Source: Xanthobacter sp. NM-25 (GTDB taxonomy: Bacteria; Pseudomonadota; Alphaproteobacteria; Rhizobiales; Xanthobacteraceae). Taken from it: a DNA stretch of 64,000 nt. The notes under the pieces were generated by a model that was given only the letters and a program-made list of their open reading frames with translations, did not search any database and had not been told where the DNA came from. Numbering within the stretch: position 1 is the stretch's first letter; the number at the start of each line of letters is the position of its first letter. The stretch lies in assembly GCF_022138605.1 (NCBI RefSeq), contig NZ_JACBFS010000007.1:1-64000 (forward strand), read 5' to 3'. A program made the position numbers and the translations under genes. Below, in pieces: positions 33,783-43,910 of the stretch.

Positions 33783-36367
33783 CAGGCGGCCTCTCGGTGG
33801 AAGCTGTCGGGAAGCGGAAAGACACAGGCGGCCACCGTGCCCCGCGCACCAGGCACGCGGGTGGCGGCGGACACCACGCTGACGGAACCGCCGTGCAGCG
33901 CCATGAACGAGCGCACGATGGCGAGGCCGAGGCCGACGCCGCGGTGCTGCGGACGCGCGTTGCGGCTCTCGAACCGCTCGAACAGCGTCTCGGCCACCTC
34001 TTCGGGCACCCCCGGCCCCTCGTCGCGCACGCTCAGCAGCACCTCCTGCGGCCGGCGCTCGGCGGCCAGGGTCACGGTGCCCCCCTCCGGCGAAGCGGCA
34101 ATGGCATTGGCAAGGAGGTTGAACAGGATCTGCCGCACCCGCTTGGGATCGGCGGTAAACGCCCCGGCATCAGCGGGAACCGCCATGGCAAGCCGCACTC
34201 CGGCTTCCTCCAATTGGTCATGGGCAGCTTCGGCGACGCTCTCCAGCATCTCCTTCACATCCACTTCCGCCAGATCCAGCTCCATGGCGCCGGCGTCGAT
34301 GCTGGCGAGGTCCAGGATGTCGTCGATGAGCGACCGCAACTGGTCCGAGGACTGGCGCATATGGTCGAGATAGTCGCGCTGGCGGCTGTTGAGCGGCCCC
34401 GCCATGCCCTCTCGCAGCATGTCCGCATAACCCATCAAGGTATTGAGCGGCGTACGCAAATGGTACGAGACGTGGCCGACGAAGGCGTTCTTCAGCTTGT
34501 CCGCCTGCTCCAGGGCCTCGGCCCGCTCGATCAGGGCGCGCTCCACCTTCACGCTGTCGGTCACATCGCGGAAGGTCACCAGTGTGCCGCCATCCGGCAG
34601 CGGCTGGGCGGTGCCGTCCAGCACCCGGCCGTCGGCCCGCTCCAGACGCAGGGTCTCGCTCTCGCGATGCTCCATGGCGGTGACCACCGAGCGGATGCGC
34701 GAAAAGGCGGAGCTCTCCCCATGGCGGGAGCGGCACAGGGCCGCCACCGTGTCGATATGCGGCTTGTCCCCCAGGGTCTGGGCATCGAGCGCCCACAGCG
34801 ACAGGAAGGCTTCGTTGTAAAGGTGCAGCCGCCCCTCGCTGCCGAACACCGCCACCGCCTCCGCCAGCGCGTCCAGTGTCTCGCCCTGGATACGGATCAG
34901 GGTGTTGTAGCGGCTCTCCAGCGCCATGTGCTCGGAGAGGTCGTCGAACAGATAGGTGATGCCGCCTTCTGCATTGGGGGTGATCACCACCCGCAGCATC
35001 TCGCCACCGGGCAGATGCCACCAGTCGTTCACCGGCTCCAGCGCCCGATAGGCCTCGCGCAGTTGCGCCCGCCAGGCGCGGAAATCCGCCTGCTCCGGCA
35101 CCTTGCGGCGGGTGCGCAGATTCTCCAGGATCTGCCCGTCGGAGGGGTGCTGATCCAGAAACGCCGGCGAGAAATCGAACAGCCGCTCATAGGCGGCGTT
35201 GTAGAACACCAGGTGCTCGTCAGGCCCGAAGATGGCCACCGCCGTGGTCAACTGATCGAGGGTATTGCGGTGCGCCGCCACCGCCCGCGCGGTCTCCGCC
35301 TTCGCCGCGTCGAGCGCGCTCACGTCCACCGCCAGGCCGGCGATGCCGAACGGACCCGACACTTCCACCACATCGAGCTGGCGCCGCTGGCCCGCCGCCA
35401 CCGCGCGCACCCGGCCCTGGAAGGCGCCGGAGCCGCGCTCGGCATTGGCCGCCGCGGTGCGCGCCTTGCTGTCGAGCAGGTCGAGCCCCTCGGCCCGGGC
35501 CTCTTCCGGCGAGCTGGCCCCCACCGCCGCCACAAAGGCCGGGTTGACGTAGGCCAAAGTGCCATCCGGCGCTTTCAGCCAGGCGGGCGCCGGGGCCGCG
35601 TCCAGCATCGCCTTGAGACCGGCCGCCAGATCCTGCGCCGAAGCGCCATCCCCCGCTGCACGCGTGTCCCGAGCCTCGGGATGAATGAGCAGTACGCCGG
35701 CGCCGTTGAGGGTGCGCCCCGTGAGGCGGAACAGGCGACCATCCTCGGCGCGGACCGTGTGATCAAGGCCCCCATCCTGGGTCCTCAGACGCGTCAGCGC
35801 CGCTTCGACCTCAGCGGCGGCGGCCACCCCGAGCCACGCGACGCGACGCGCCTCGGGCACGCCGAAGGTCTCCGCCTCGGCACCCGGGCGCATCCAGACC
35901 AGCGCGCATTCGGCGCCTGAGCCCAGCAGGTACCGCAAGCTGTGGGCTTCCGCCCGCGCCCGCGCGCTCACGTGTGCCGCCGCATCGGCCCGGGCATCCG
36001 CCTCTGCGGCCGCCTGCCGGGCCGCGCGCACCGCCCGGTGACTGCCGAAAGCAACCGCGCCGCCGCCGGCCAGGGCCAGCAGCGCGAGCCAGGGCGCCAA
36101 ATTGCCGAAAGAAAGCGCGGCCTGCGGGAGACCCGGCGCGGACGCGCCGACGGCCGCCCAGGCCGCTCCGGCACTGGCGCCCAAGGCGGTGGAGGCCAGC
36201 AGCATGCGGGACAAGCCTCCGGTCAGCCGGCGCAGCGCACCGGCGCCGACGACCAACGGCAGTGCGACATCCAAAAGGCGCGCACGCTCTCCGCTCCGGA
36301 CGTTCTCCGCACCCTGCCCCATCGCCACGCGCCTCACCGCCATGTCGCGCCCCTGGCCTTTCCCCAT
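33782..36367 (-). CDS. divL: DivL-type PAS-domain pseudo-histidine kinase
   Basis: In Caulobacter and rhizobia DivL couples DivK signalling to CckA-CtrA cell-cycle control. The 861-residue product has N-terminal hydrophobic segments (about 40-70 and 85-105) and three PAS-like regions, at 'ILDAAPAPAWLKAPDG'-type about 280, 'VAIFGPDEHLVFYNAAYERLF' and 'VAVFGSEGRLHLYNEAFLSLW'. A DHp helix and a HATPase domain follow ('FNLLANAIAASPEGG', 'DEGPGVPEE', 'GVGLGLAIV'). The H-box reads 'HVSYHLRTPL': Tyr635 replaces the phospho-accepting histidine of SHELRTP, the hallmark of DivL. The N-terminal start is uncertain (ATGs at 36367, 36343, 36322; open to 36544). Linkage to tsaE fits DivL loci. Confidence 0.85.
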   Translation of the reverse strand: MGKGQGRDMAVRRVAMGQGAENVRSGERARLLDVALPLVVGAGALRRLTGGLSRMLLASTALGASAGAAWAAVGASAPGLPQAALSFGNLAPWLALLALAGGGAVAFGSHRAVRAARQAAAEADARADAAAHVSARARAEAHSLRYLLGSGAECALVWMRPGAEAETFGVPEARRVAWLGVAAAAEVEAALTRLRTQDGGLDHTVRAEDGRLFRLTGRTLNGAGVLLIHPEARDTRAAGDGASAQDLAAGLKAMLDAAPAPAWLKAPDGTLAYVNPAFVAAVGASSPEEARAEGLDLLDSKARTAAANAERGSGAFQGRVRAVAAGQRRQLDVVEVSGPFGIAGLAVDVSALDAAKAETARAVAAHRNTLDQLTTAVAIFGPDEHLVFYNAAYERLFDFSPAFLDQHPSDGQILENLRTRRKVPEQADFRAWRAQLREAYRALEPVNDWWHLPGGEMLRVVITPNAEGGITYLFDDLSEHMALESRYNTLIRIQGETLDALAEAVAVFGSEGRLHLYNEAFLSLWALDAQTLGDKPHIDTVAALCRSRHGESSAFSRIRSVVTAMEHRESETLRLERADGRVLDGTAQPLPDGGTLVTFRDVTDSVKVERALIERAEALEQADKLKNAFVGHVSYHLRTPLNTLMGYADMLREGMAGPLNSRQRDYLDHMRQSSDQLRSLIDDILDLASIDAGAMELDLAEVDVKEMLESVAEAAHDQLEEAGVRLAMAVPADAGAFTADPKRVRQILFNLLANAIAASPEGGTVTLAAERRPQEVLLSVRDEGPGVPEEVAETLFERFESRNARPQHRGVGLGLAIVRSFMALHGGSVSVVSAATRVPGARGTVAACVFPLPDSFHREAA

Positions 36368-36658
36368 GTCCGAAACGCTCCGCTCCCCGGGCCGGCACGC
36401 GACCGCGCCACAGCCACGGCGCAGCCCTTGGAAACCCGCTCTGCCAACGGCTTGCGCGAGAGGCCGCAGGCGCCGCAGCCGCGGCGCCCCGCTCACGCGA
36501 TGCCACCAGCGCGCACGCCGGACGAACCCGTGCTCTCGAATCAATCACGACTTTATCAAGCAGACCTTACCGAAGGCGGGCGGGCCATTGAAGGGCCGCC
36601 CGGCCCCGCCAATCCACGGCGGGTTCGGCTCAGCGGTCCGGCCGGGGCGACCCGCGCC

Positions 36659-37987
36659 TCAGGCCACCGGGGTGCCGTTGGCTTCCAGCACCGCGCCCGC
36701 CAGATAGAGCGAACCGCAGATGAGGATGCGGGCCGGCGGCACCATGGGCGTGCTGCCCAGACTGTCGAGGGCCGCGGCGACGCTGCCGGCGGTGCGCGCC
36801 GTGATGCCGAGGCGGGTGGCGGCATCCGCCACCTCCTGCGGGGTCAGGGCGGCCGGATTGTCCGGCACCGGCACCGCGATGGCCTCGCGGACCAGCCCCG
36901 CGAAGGGCGAGAGGAAGCCCGCCACATCCTTGGTGCCGAGCATGCCGATGATCATCACCAGCGGCCGTGAATAGCGCTCCTCCAGGCCGCACAGGGCATG
37001 GGCGAGGGCGGCGCCGCCGGCGGCATTGTGCCCGCCGTCGAGCCACACTTCCGCACCGTTGGGCGCCCGCGAAACCAGGGTGCCGCTGGCAAGCCGCTGC
37101 AGGCGTGCGGGCCATTCGGCACCGAGAATGCCAGTCTCCTGGGCGGCCGCGGGAAGCTTCAGGCTGCGCAGAGCGGCCACCGCGAGGCCGGCATTGTCGA
37201 TCTGGTGTGGCCCCACCAGGCGCGGCAGCGGCAGGTCGACCAGCCCATCCTCGTCGGAATAGACCAGCCGGCCGGCCTCCTCATGCACATGCCAATGTTC
37301 GTTGCGGGCGAACACCGGGGCCCGCACCCGCGCCGCCGCCCGCTCGATGACGGCAAGGGCTTCCGGCACCTGCTCGCCCACCACCACCGGAGCGTGGGGC
37401 TTGATGATGCCCGCCTTCTCGCCGGCGATGGCGGCCACGGTGGCGCCGAGGAAATCCACATGGTCAATGGAGACCGGCGTGATGACGCTGGTGCGCGGCG
37501 AAGGCACCACATTGGTGGCGTCGAGCCGGCCGCCGAGGCCCACCTCCAGCAGCAGCACGTCCGCCGGATGCTCGGAGAACAGCAGGAACGCGGCCGCCGT
37601 GGTGATCTCGAAGAAGGTGATGGGGGCGCCGTCATTGGCCGCTTCTGCCCGATCGAGGGCATCGGCCAGCAGCGCGTCGCTCACCAGTTCGCCACGCCCG
37701 GGAGCGCCGAGACGGATGCGCTCGTTGAAGCGCACCAGATGGGGCGAGGTATAGACATGAACCGAGCGCCCCGAGGCCTCCAGCATGGCGCGCATGAAGG
37801 CGATGGTGGAGCCCTTGCCGTTGGTGCCGGCCACATGGATCACCGGCGGCAGCCGCCGCTCCGGGTGATCCAAGGCCGCCATCAGGCGCTCCATGCGGGC
37901 GAGCGACAGGTCGATCCGCTTGGGATGCAGCGCCGAGAGGCGCGCCAGGATCTGCCCCGGTTGGGTTTTCGGCAGTGGAAGGGCCAT
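36659..37987 (-). CDS. folC: Bifunctional folylpolyglutamate synthase / dihydrofolate synthase
   Basis: A 442-residue Mur-ligase-family enzyme that adds glutamate to dihydropteroate and then to folates. It has the P-loop 'VAGTNGKGSTIAFMRAM', 'YTSPHLVRFNERIRL', the carbamylated-lysine/metal region 'LLLEVGLGGRLDATNVV', 'SIDHVDFLG' and 'VWLDGGHNAAGG' in the C-terminal domain. Start: ATG at 37987; the frame extends upstream but into the accD overlap region without family character. It lies 23 nt after accD, the common accD-folC pairing. Confidence 0.95.
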   Translation of the reverse strand: MALPLPKTQPGQILARLSALHPKRIDLSLARMERLMAALDHPERRLPPVIHVAGTNGKGSTIAFMRAMLEASGRSVHVYTSPHLVRFNERIRLGAPGRGELVSDALLADALDRAEAANDGAPITFFEITTAAAFLLFSEHPADVLLLEVGLGGRLDATNVVPSPRTSVITPVSIDHVDFLGATVAAIAGEKAGIIKPHAPVVVGEQVPEALAVIERAAARVRAPVFARNEHWHVHEEAGRLVYSDEDGLVDLPLPRLVGPHQIDNAGLAVAALRSLKLPAAAQETGILGAEWPARLQRLASGTLVSRAPNGAEVWLDGGHNAAGGAALAHALCGLEERYSRPLVMIIGMLGTKDVAGFLSPFAGLVREAIAVPVPDNPAALTPQEVADAATRLGITARTAGSVAAALDSLGSTPMVPPARILICGSLYLAGAVLEANGTPVA

Positions 37988-38010
37988 GTGCGTCGAGACC
38001 TTGAGGTGCC

Positions 38011-38913
38011 TCAGGCCACGTCGGCCGTCGCCGGCCCCGGCAGCCGGCCCTTGGGCGGCAGCGCCGGCGCCTTCATCATCAGACGACACAGGCGGCCCAG
38101 CGTCTCGCGCATCTGGTGACGGTGCACCACCATGTCGATCATGCCGTGGGCAAAGAGATATTCCGCCCGCTGGAAACCGTCGGGCAGCTTCTCGCGGATG
38201 GTCTGCTCGATCACCCGCGGGCCGGCGAAGCCGATGAGGGCACCCGGCTCGGAGATCTGCACGTCGCCCAGCATGGCATAGGACGCGGTGACGCCGCCGG
38301 TGGTGGGGTTGGTGAGCACCACGATGTAAGGCTTCCTGGCCTCGCGCAGCTCCTGGATGGCGGCCGTGGTGCGCGGCATCTGCATGAGGGACAAGATGCC
38401 CTCCTGCATGCGCGCGCCGCCGGAGGCCGCGAACATGATGAAGGGCGTGCCCTTCTCGGCCGCGGTTTCCAGGCCTTTCACCACCGCCTCGCCGGCGGCC
38501 ATGCCCAGGGACCCGCCCATGAAGCCGAAATCCTGCACCGCGATGGTCACCGGCAGCTCTTCCAGGAGTCCGGTCGCAACCTTCACCGCGTCCTGGTACC
38601 CGGTCTTGGAGCGGGCGTCTTTCAGCCGGTCCGTGTAGCGGCGCTCGTCGCGGAATTTCAGCGGGTCAATGGCGACTTCGGGCAGCGGCACCTCTTCGTA
38701 AGCGCCATTGTCGAACGTGGCCTTGAGCCGCTTCACCGCGTCCATGCGCATGTGATAGCCGGAGCTCGGAATGACGTAGAGGTTCGCCTCGAGGTCCTTG
38801 TGGAACACCATCTGCCCGGTCTCCGGGCATTTCACCCAGAGGTTCTCAGGCACCTCGCGCCGCGCCAGGAAGTCGCGGATCTTCGGGCGGACGACGTTGG
38901 AAATCCAATTCAC
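38011..38913 (-). CDS. accD: Acetyl-CoA carboxylase carboxyltransferase subunit beta
   Basis: A 300-residue subunit that, with AccA, transfers the carboxyl group from biotin to acetyl-CoA to make malonyl-CoA. The carboxyltransferase core is clear ('MFAASGGARMQEGILSLMQM', 'LTNPTTGGVTASYAMLGD', 'GFAGPRVIEQTI'). The N-terminal zinc ribbon is degenerate: 'WVKCPETGQMVF' and 'YVIPSSGYHMR' stand where CPxC...CPxC is expected, leaving one of the four zinc cysteines. The same loss occurs in rhizobial AccD. The start is the GTG at 38913, matching the family N-terminus 'NWISNVVRPKIR'. It follows trpA in the trp/fatty-acid unit. Confidence 0.95.
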   Translation of the reverse strand: MNWISNVVRPKIRDFLARREVPENLWVKCPETGQMVFHKDLEANLYVIPSSGYHMRMDAVKRLKATFDNGAYEEVPLPEVAIDPLKFRDERRYTDRLKDARSKTGYQDAVKVATGLLEELPVTIAVQDFGFMGGSLGMAAGEAVVKGLETAAEKGTPFIMFAASGGARMQEGILSLMQMPRTTAAIQELREARKPYIVVLTNPTTGGVTASYAMLGDVQISEPGALIGFAGPRVIEQTIREKLPDGFQRAEYLFAHGMIDMVVHRHQMRETLGRLCRLMMKAPALPPKGRLPGPATADVA

Positions 38914-39072
38914 AGGACGGTTCTCCGAAGGCGAACGCGCTGAACACAAGCCTTGGCGCACCGTAAGGCGCAGCTTCGCAGCGCAACATTATCCCATCTA
39001 ATGGCGAGCCCGTCGCGGCGAAAATGCGGCGGAGCCTCGCTTTCCAGCACGGTGCGGGCGCCGGCGGGCAGC

Positions 39073-39912
39073 TCAGCGGCGCACCGAGCGCACCGCCGCC
39101 GCCAATCCCTCCACCAGGGCTTCCACCGCCGGCACCGTATTGGCGGTGGCGGCGCCGCTCTCATCCAGGGTGCGCCGCACCGCTTCCACCAGGGCCGAGC
39201 CCACCACCACGCCATCGGCGCCGGCGGCGATGGCCTTGGCCTGTTCCGGAGTCTTCACACCGAAGCCCACCGCCACCGGCAGGGGCGTGTGAGCCTTGAT
39301 GCGCGTCACCGCCTTGCCCACCACGTCCGCGTCGGGCGTGGCCGAGCCGGTGATGCCGGTGATGGAGACATAATAGACGAAGCCCGCCGTGTTCCGCAGC
39401 ACCACCGGCAGGCGATGCTCGTCAGTGGTCGGGGTGGCGAGGCGGATGAAGTCGATGCCCGCCTTCAGGGCCGGCAGGCACAGCTCGTCGTCTTCCTCCG
39501 GCGGCAGATCGACGATGATGAGGCCATCGACGCCGGCCGCCAGGGCATCGGCCAGGAACCGGTCGACGCCATAGACATAGATGGGGTTGTAATAGCCCAT
39601 CAGCACGATCGGCGTGGCATCGTCCTCGACCCGGAACATCTTCACCATGGCCAGGGTCTTGGCCAGGGTCTGGCCGCCCTTCAGGGCACGGAGCCCGGCG
39701 GCCTGGATGGCCGGACCGTCGGCCATGGGATCGGTGAAGGGGATGCCCAGTTCGATGATGTCGGCGCCGGCGCCCGGCAGGGTCTTCAGGATGCCGAGGG
39801 AGGTTTCGGCGTCGGGGTCGCCGGCGGTGATGAAGGTGACGAGGGCGGGACGGCCCTCGGCCTTGAGCGCGGCGAAACGGGCGGCGATGCGGGTGGTCAT
39901 CGGATCGGACAT
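39073..39912 (-). CDS. trpA: Tryptophan synthase alpha subunit
   Basis: A 279-residue TIM-barrel subunit that cleaves indole-3-glycerol phosphate to indole for TrpB. It has catalytic Glu in 'DIIELGIPFTDPMADGP' and Asp in 'LIIVDLPPEEDDEL'. 'YYVSITGITGSA' and the phosphate-binding 'PVAVGFGVKTPEQA' follow. Start: ATG at 39912 with GGGAGG upstream; the in-frame region before it belongs to another gene's shadow. It lies 34 nt after a small secreted-protein gene rather than directly after trpB. Confidence 0.95.
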   Translation of the reverse strand: MSDPMTTRIAARFAALKAEGRPALVTFITAGDPDAETSLGILKTLPGAGADIIELGIPFTDPMADGPAIQAAGLRALKGGQTLAKTLAMVKMFRVEDDATPIVLMGYYNPIYVYGVDRFLADALAAGVDGLIIVDLPPEEDDELCLPALKAGIDFIRLATPTTDEHRLPVVLRNTAGFVYYVSITGITGSATPDADVVGKAVTRIKAHTPLPVAVGFGVKTPEQAKAIAAGADGVVVGSALVEAVRRTLDESGAATANTVPAVEALVEGLAAAVRSVRR

Positions 39913-39946
39913 GCCATGGTTGGCCTCCCGGTGGGGAGGCGCGCGC

Positions 39947-40317
39947 TCACTGCGCGCGGGTGATCTCGCAGGCGGCGGCGGTGGCCGAGGTGGCGCCCAT
40001 GAGGCGCACCTGATCGTTGCCGGTGGTGCCGCCCACCGTGGAGAACAGCGTGGTGGAGGAGGTGCCCAGGGTCTGGCCGCCGCCGGTGAAGCTGCAGCTG
40101 ACGATGATCTGGCCGAAGGTGGTCGCCGTGCCGTTGGCCACCGCCACCGAGACGAAGGCGCCGGCCGCATCGGTCTCCACCTTGCCGGCGGTGAGCTTCA
40201 GCCCCGCCGGAATGCCATCGGCGGCCACAGCCCCGGTGGCGAGCAGCGGCAGGAGCGCCATGGCCCCGGCGCACCGGCGGGCCCGGACAGTCACGGCGTG
40301 AGACACAGCATGCGAGA

Positions 40318-40321
<4 letters not shown>
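39947..40321 (-). CDS. Small secreted protein of unknown function between trpB and trpA
   Basis: A 124-residue product with a signal peptide ('ALLPLLATGAVA-AD'), leaving a mature protein of about 90 residues. It is rich in Gly/Thr/Val with two cysteines ('VSCSFTGG' and 'AACEITRA'), probably a disulfide-linked beta-sandwich. The pattern 'FVSVAVANGTATTFGQIIVSC' with a later 'RLMGATSATAAACEI' is vaguely like FxLYD-type domains, but I cannot assign a family. The ATG overlaps the trpB stop as ATGA, so it is translationally coupled within the trp operon. Its insertion between trpB and trpA is unusual. Confidence 0.72.
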
Positions 40322-41525
<1,204 letters not shown>

Positions 41526-41529
<4 letters not shown>

Positions 41530-42218
41530 GAAGCCTGGGCTTTCGATGTGAGGAATGAGGAAGGGGCAAGGCCCGCGCGGGCCCGCCGGGCCGCGGTGAC
41601 GAAAGCGTGGATCTTCTCCGGCGATTTCACGCCGGGCGCCGTTTCCACCCCCGAGGAGACATCCACCCCACCGACGCCGGTCGCCGCGATGGCCTCAGCC
41701 ACATTGCCGGCATCAAGCCCCCCGGAAAGCATGAGCGGGCGCGCCACGTCAAGGCCGCGGACCAGCTCCCAGTCGAACACCTGGCCGTTGCCGCCGGGCA
41801 GCAGCGCGTCGGGGGCGGGCTTGGCGTCGAACAGGATGCGGTCGGCGACCGCGGCATAGTCCGGCAGGGCGGCGAGATCGGCGCGCACCGCCACCGGCAG
41901 CGCCTTCATCACCGGGCGACCGAAGCGGGCGCGGATCTCGGCCACCCGCTCCGGGGTCTCGCGACCATGCAGTTGCAACAGATCCGGATCGAGGGCGGCG
42001 ATCACCTCCGCCAGCTCCGCGTCGTCGGCATTCACCACCAGCGCCACCTTGAGGGCACGGCCGCGCGCCTGCGCCGCCAGCGCCGGCGCCCGCTCCAAGG
42101 GCAGATGCCGCGGGCTTTTCGGAAAGTGCACGAAGCCCACCAGATCGGCGCCCGCCGCCAGCGCCGCGTCGAGCGCGGCGGGCGTGGTCAGGCCGCAGAT
42201 CTTGACCTCGAATGCCAT
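41526..42218 (-). CDS. trpF: Phosphoribosylanthranilate isomerase
   Basis: A 230-residue TIM-barrel enzyme catalysing the Amadori rearrangement in tryptophan synthesis. It has catalytic Cys in 'EVKICGLTTPAAL' and 'ADLVGFVHFPKSPRHL'. 'LLQLHGRETPE', catalytic Asp in 'RILFDAKP' and 'PLMLSGGLDAGNV' with 'GVDVSSGVETAPGVKSPEKI' also match TrpF. I chose the ATG at 42218 with AAGGA six nt upstream over longer starts. It overlaps trpB by 4 nt. Confidence 0.95.
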
Positions 42219-42273
42219 CACATCCTTCCCTGCGACCATCCACGGCCGCGACCGCCTCAACCGGGCGCGTCGA

Positions 42274-43272
42274 TCACACCTCGACGCGGGTGAACTGCCC
42301 AGCCTTGCGGAAGCGCCAAAGATAGCTCGGAAGCACCACTTCCAGCGCGGTGGGCGTCAGATCCAGGCCGGCGAGGGTCCGCCCCTCGGTCTTGGCCGCA
42401 TCCGACACCACATTGTCCGCCTTCAGCATCTCCACCTGGTCGCGGGTGAGCGGCGCACCGGGAATCCACTGGGTCAGGCTCGCCATGAGGCCCGCCAGAC
42501 CGAAGGGAATGGACACCAGCGGCTTGCGCGCGCAGATCTCGCGCAGCATCAGTTCCATGAGCTCGCGGAAGCTGCGCACCTCGGGGCCGCCCAGCTCATA
42601 GACGGTCCCGGCCTTGGCCGCACCGTCCACCGCCTTGCGGATGGCGATGGCCACGTCGCCCACGAACACCGGCTGGAACTTGGTGGCGCCGCCACCGATC
42701 AGCGGCAGGGCTGGCGCGAACCGCGCCATGCCGGCGAACCGATTGAAAAAAGTATCCTCCGGGCCGAACACCACGGAGGGGCGGAAGATCACCGCATCGG
42801 GCACCGCCGCGCGCACCGCCGCCTCGCCTTCCGCCTTGCTGCGGCCATAGCCGGAGGGCGAAGAGGCATCCGCCCCCAGGGCCGAAACGTGCACCAGGGG
42901 CACAGCCATCTTGGCGCAGGCTTCAGCGATGGCCTTGGCGCCGGCCACGTGCACGGCGTCATAGGTCTGCTTGCCGCCGGAGGCCAGCACGCCCACCAGA
43001 TTGACCACCGCATGGGCGCCATCCACCGCCCGGGCCACCGAGTCGGGGAAGCGGACATTGGCCTGGATCACCTGGATCTGGCCGACGAAGCCGAGCGGCT
43101 GCAGGAAGCCGGCGAGCTCCGGACGCCGCACCGCCACGCGCACGCGGTAGCCACGGCGCGCCAGCGCGCGCACCACATGCCGGCCGAGGAAACCCGATCC
43201 CCCGAACACCGTCACGAGGCTGTCGCCAACTGGACGATCGGTCATCGCCATGTCGCTCGTCATGTCGCTCAT
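42274..43272 (-). CDS. Complex I NDUFA9-like NAD(P)-binding protein
   Basis: A 332-residue atypical short-chain dehydrogenase of the NDUFA9 family, linked to respiratory complex I assembly or stability and able to bind NAD(P)H. The Rossmann motif is 'VTVFGGSGFLGRHVVRALARRG', with 'VVNLVGVLAS', 'VHVSALGADASSPSGYGRSKAEGE' and 'RPSVVFGPEDTFFNRFA'. The long C-terminal part has 'FQPVFVGDVAIAI'. The start may be 43272 or one of the next two Met codons (8 or 10). It lies 55 nt upstream of trpF on the same strand, so may share its promoter. Confidence 0.85.
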   Translation of the reverse strand: MSDMTSDMAMTDRPVGDSLVTVFGGSGFLGRHVVRALARRGYRVRVAVRRPELAGFLQPLGFVGQIQVIQANVRFPDSVARAVDGAHAVVNLVGVLASGGKQTYDAVHVAGAKAIAEACAKMAVPLVHVSALGADASSPSGYGRSKAEGEAAVRAAVPDAVIFRPSVVFGPEDTFFNRFAGMARFAPALPLIGGGATKFQPVFVGDVAIAIRKAVDGAAKAGTVYELGGPEVRSFRELMELMLREICARKPLVSIPFGLAGLMASLTQWIPGAPLTRDQVEMLKADNVVSDAAKTEGRTLAGLDLTPTALEVVLPSYLWRFRKAGQFTRVEV

Positions 43273-43576
43273 GCCAGACCCCCGCTCCTACCTGATCTCA
43301 CACCGGCTCCCATGCGAGCGCCGACGCCCGCATATATATAGAGTGCCGGCACGACATACGCGATCGTGCCCAATCTCGTCCAGACACCAATCACGCGCCA
43401 CCGCCCGCGCCGGGGTCGAGAGGGTGCCGACGACATCTTGACGACCCGCCGCAGGCCCACTATACACCCGGCACTTCGCAGGTGGCGCGAGCCACCCGCA
43501 TGTTCAGCCATTCCAACGCAGGACGGGTTGGCCGCAAGGCTTCGATCCGCATTGCGCAAACCAGCAAGGACGGCCG
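43273..43576. other. Intergenic region between NDUFA9-like gene and rpsT
   Basis: 304 bp between divergent genes. It contains a TATA-rich stretch (CATATATATAG near 43330) that could be part of a promoter for either gene. No ORF here has coding character. Confidence 0.4.
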
Positions 43577-43843
43577 ATGGCCAATACGCCTTCCGCCAAA
43601 AAGGCGGCGCGCAAGATCGAGCGCCGCACTGAAGTCAACCGGTCGCGTCGCTCTCGCGTGCGCACCTATCTGCGCAAGCTCGAGGACGCGCTGGCCACCG
43701 GTGATGCCACCGCCGCCACCGCCGCTTTCAAGGCCGCGGAGCCGGAGTTGATGCGCGCCGTCACCAAGGGCGTGCTGCACAAGAACACCGCGTCCCGCAA
43801 GGTGTCGCGTCTGGCGGCGCGGGTGCGCAAGCTCAGCGCCTGA
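43577..43843 (+). CDS. rpsT: 30S ribosomal protein S20
   Basis: An 88-residue, Lys/Arg/Ala-rich helical primary 16S rRNA-binding protein. The N-terminus 'MANTPSAKKAARKIERR' and the C-terminal 'GVLHKNTASRKVSRL' are diagnostic. Length matches the family. It lies upstream of dnaA as in many alphaproteobacteria and is followed by a strong terminator. Confidence 0.97.
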   Translation: MANTPSAKKAARKIERRTEVNRSRRSRVRTYLRKLEDALATGDATAATAAFKAAEPELMRAVTKGVLHKNTASRKVSRLAARVRKLSA

Positions 43844-43880
43844 CGCCCACGCCCCGATGGGGCGGGACACAGGTCCGATC

Positions 43881-43910
43881 AAGGCCCGGCATTGCCGGGC
43901 CTTTTTCTTT
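43881..43910 (+). terminator. rpsT terminator
   Basis: AAGGCCCGGC (43881-43890) pairs with GCCGGGCCTT (43894-43903) around a three-base loop, followed by TTTCTTT. A standard factor-independent terminator. Confidence 0.92.
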
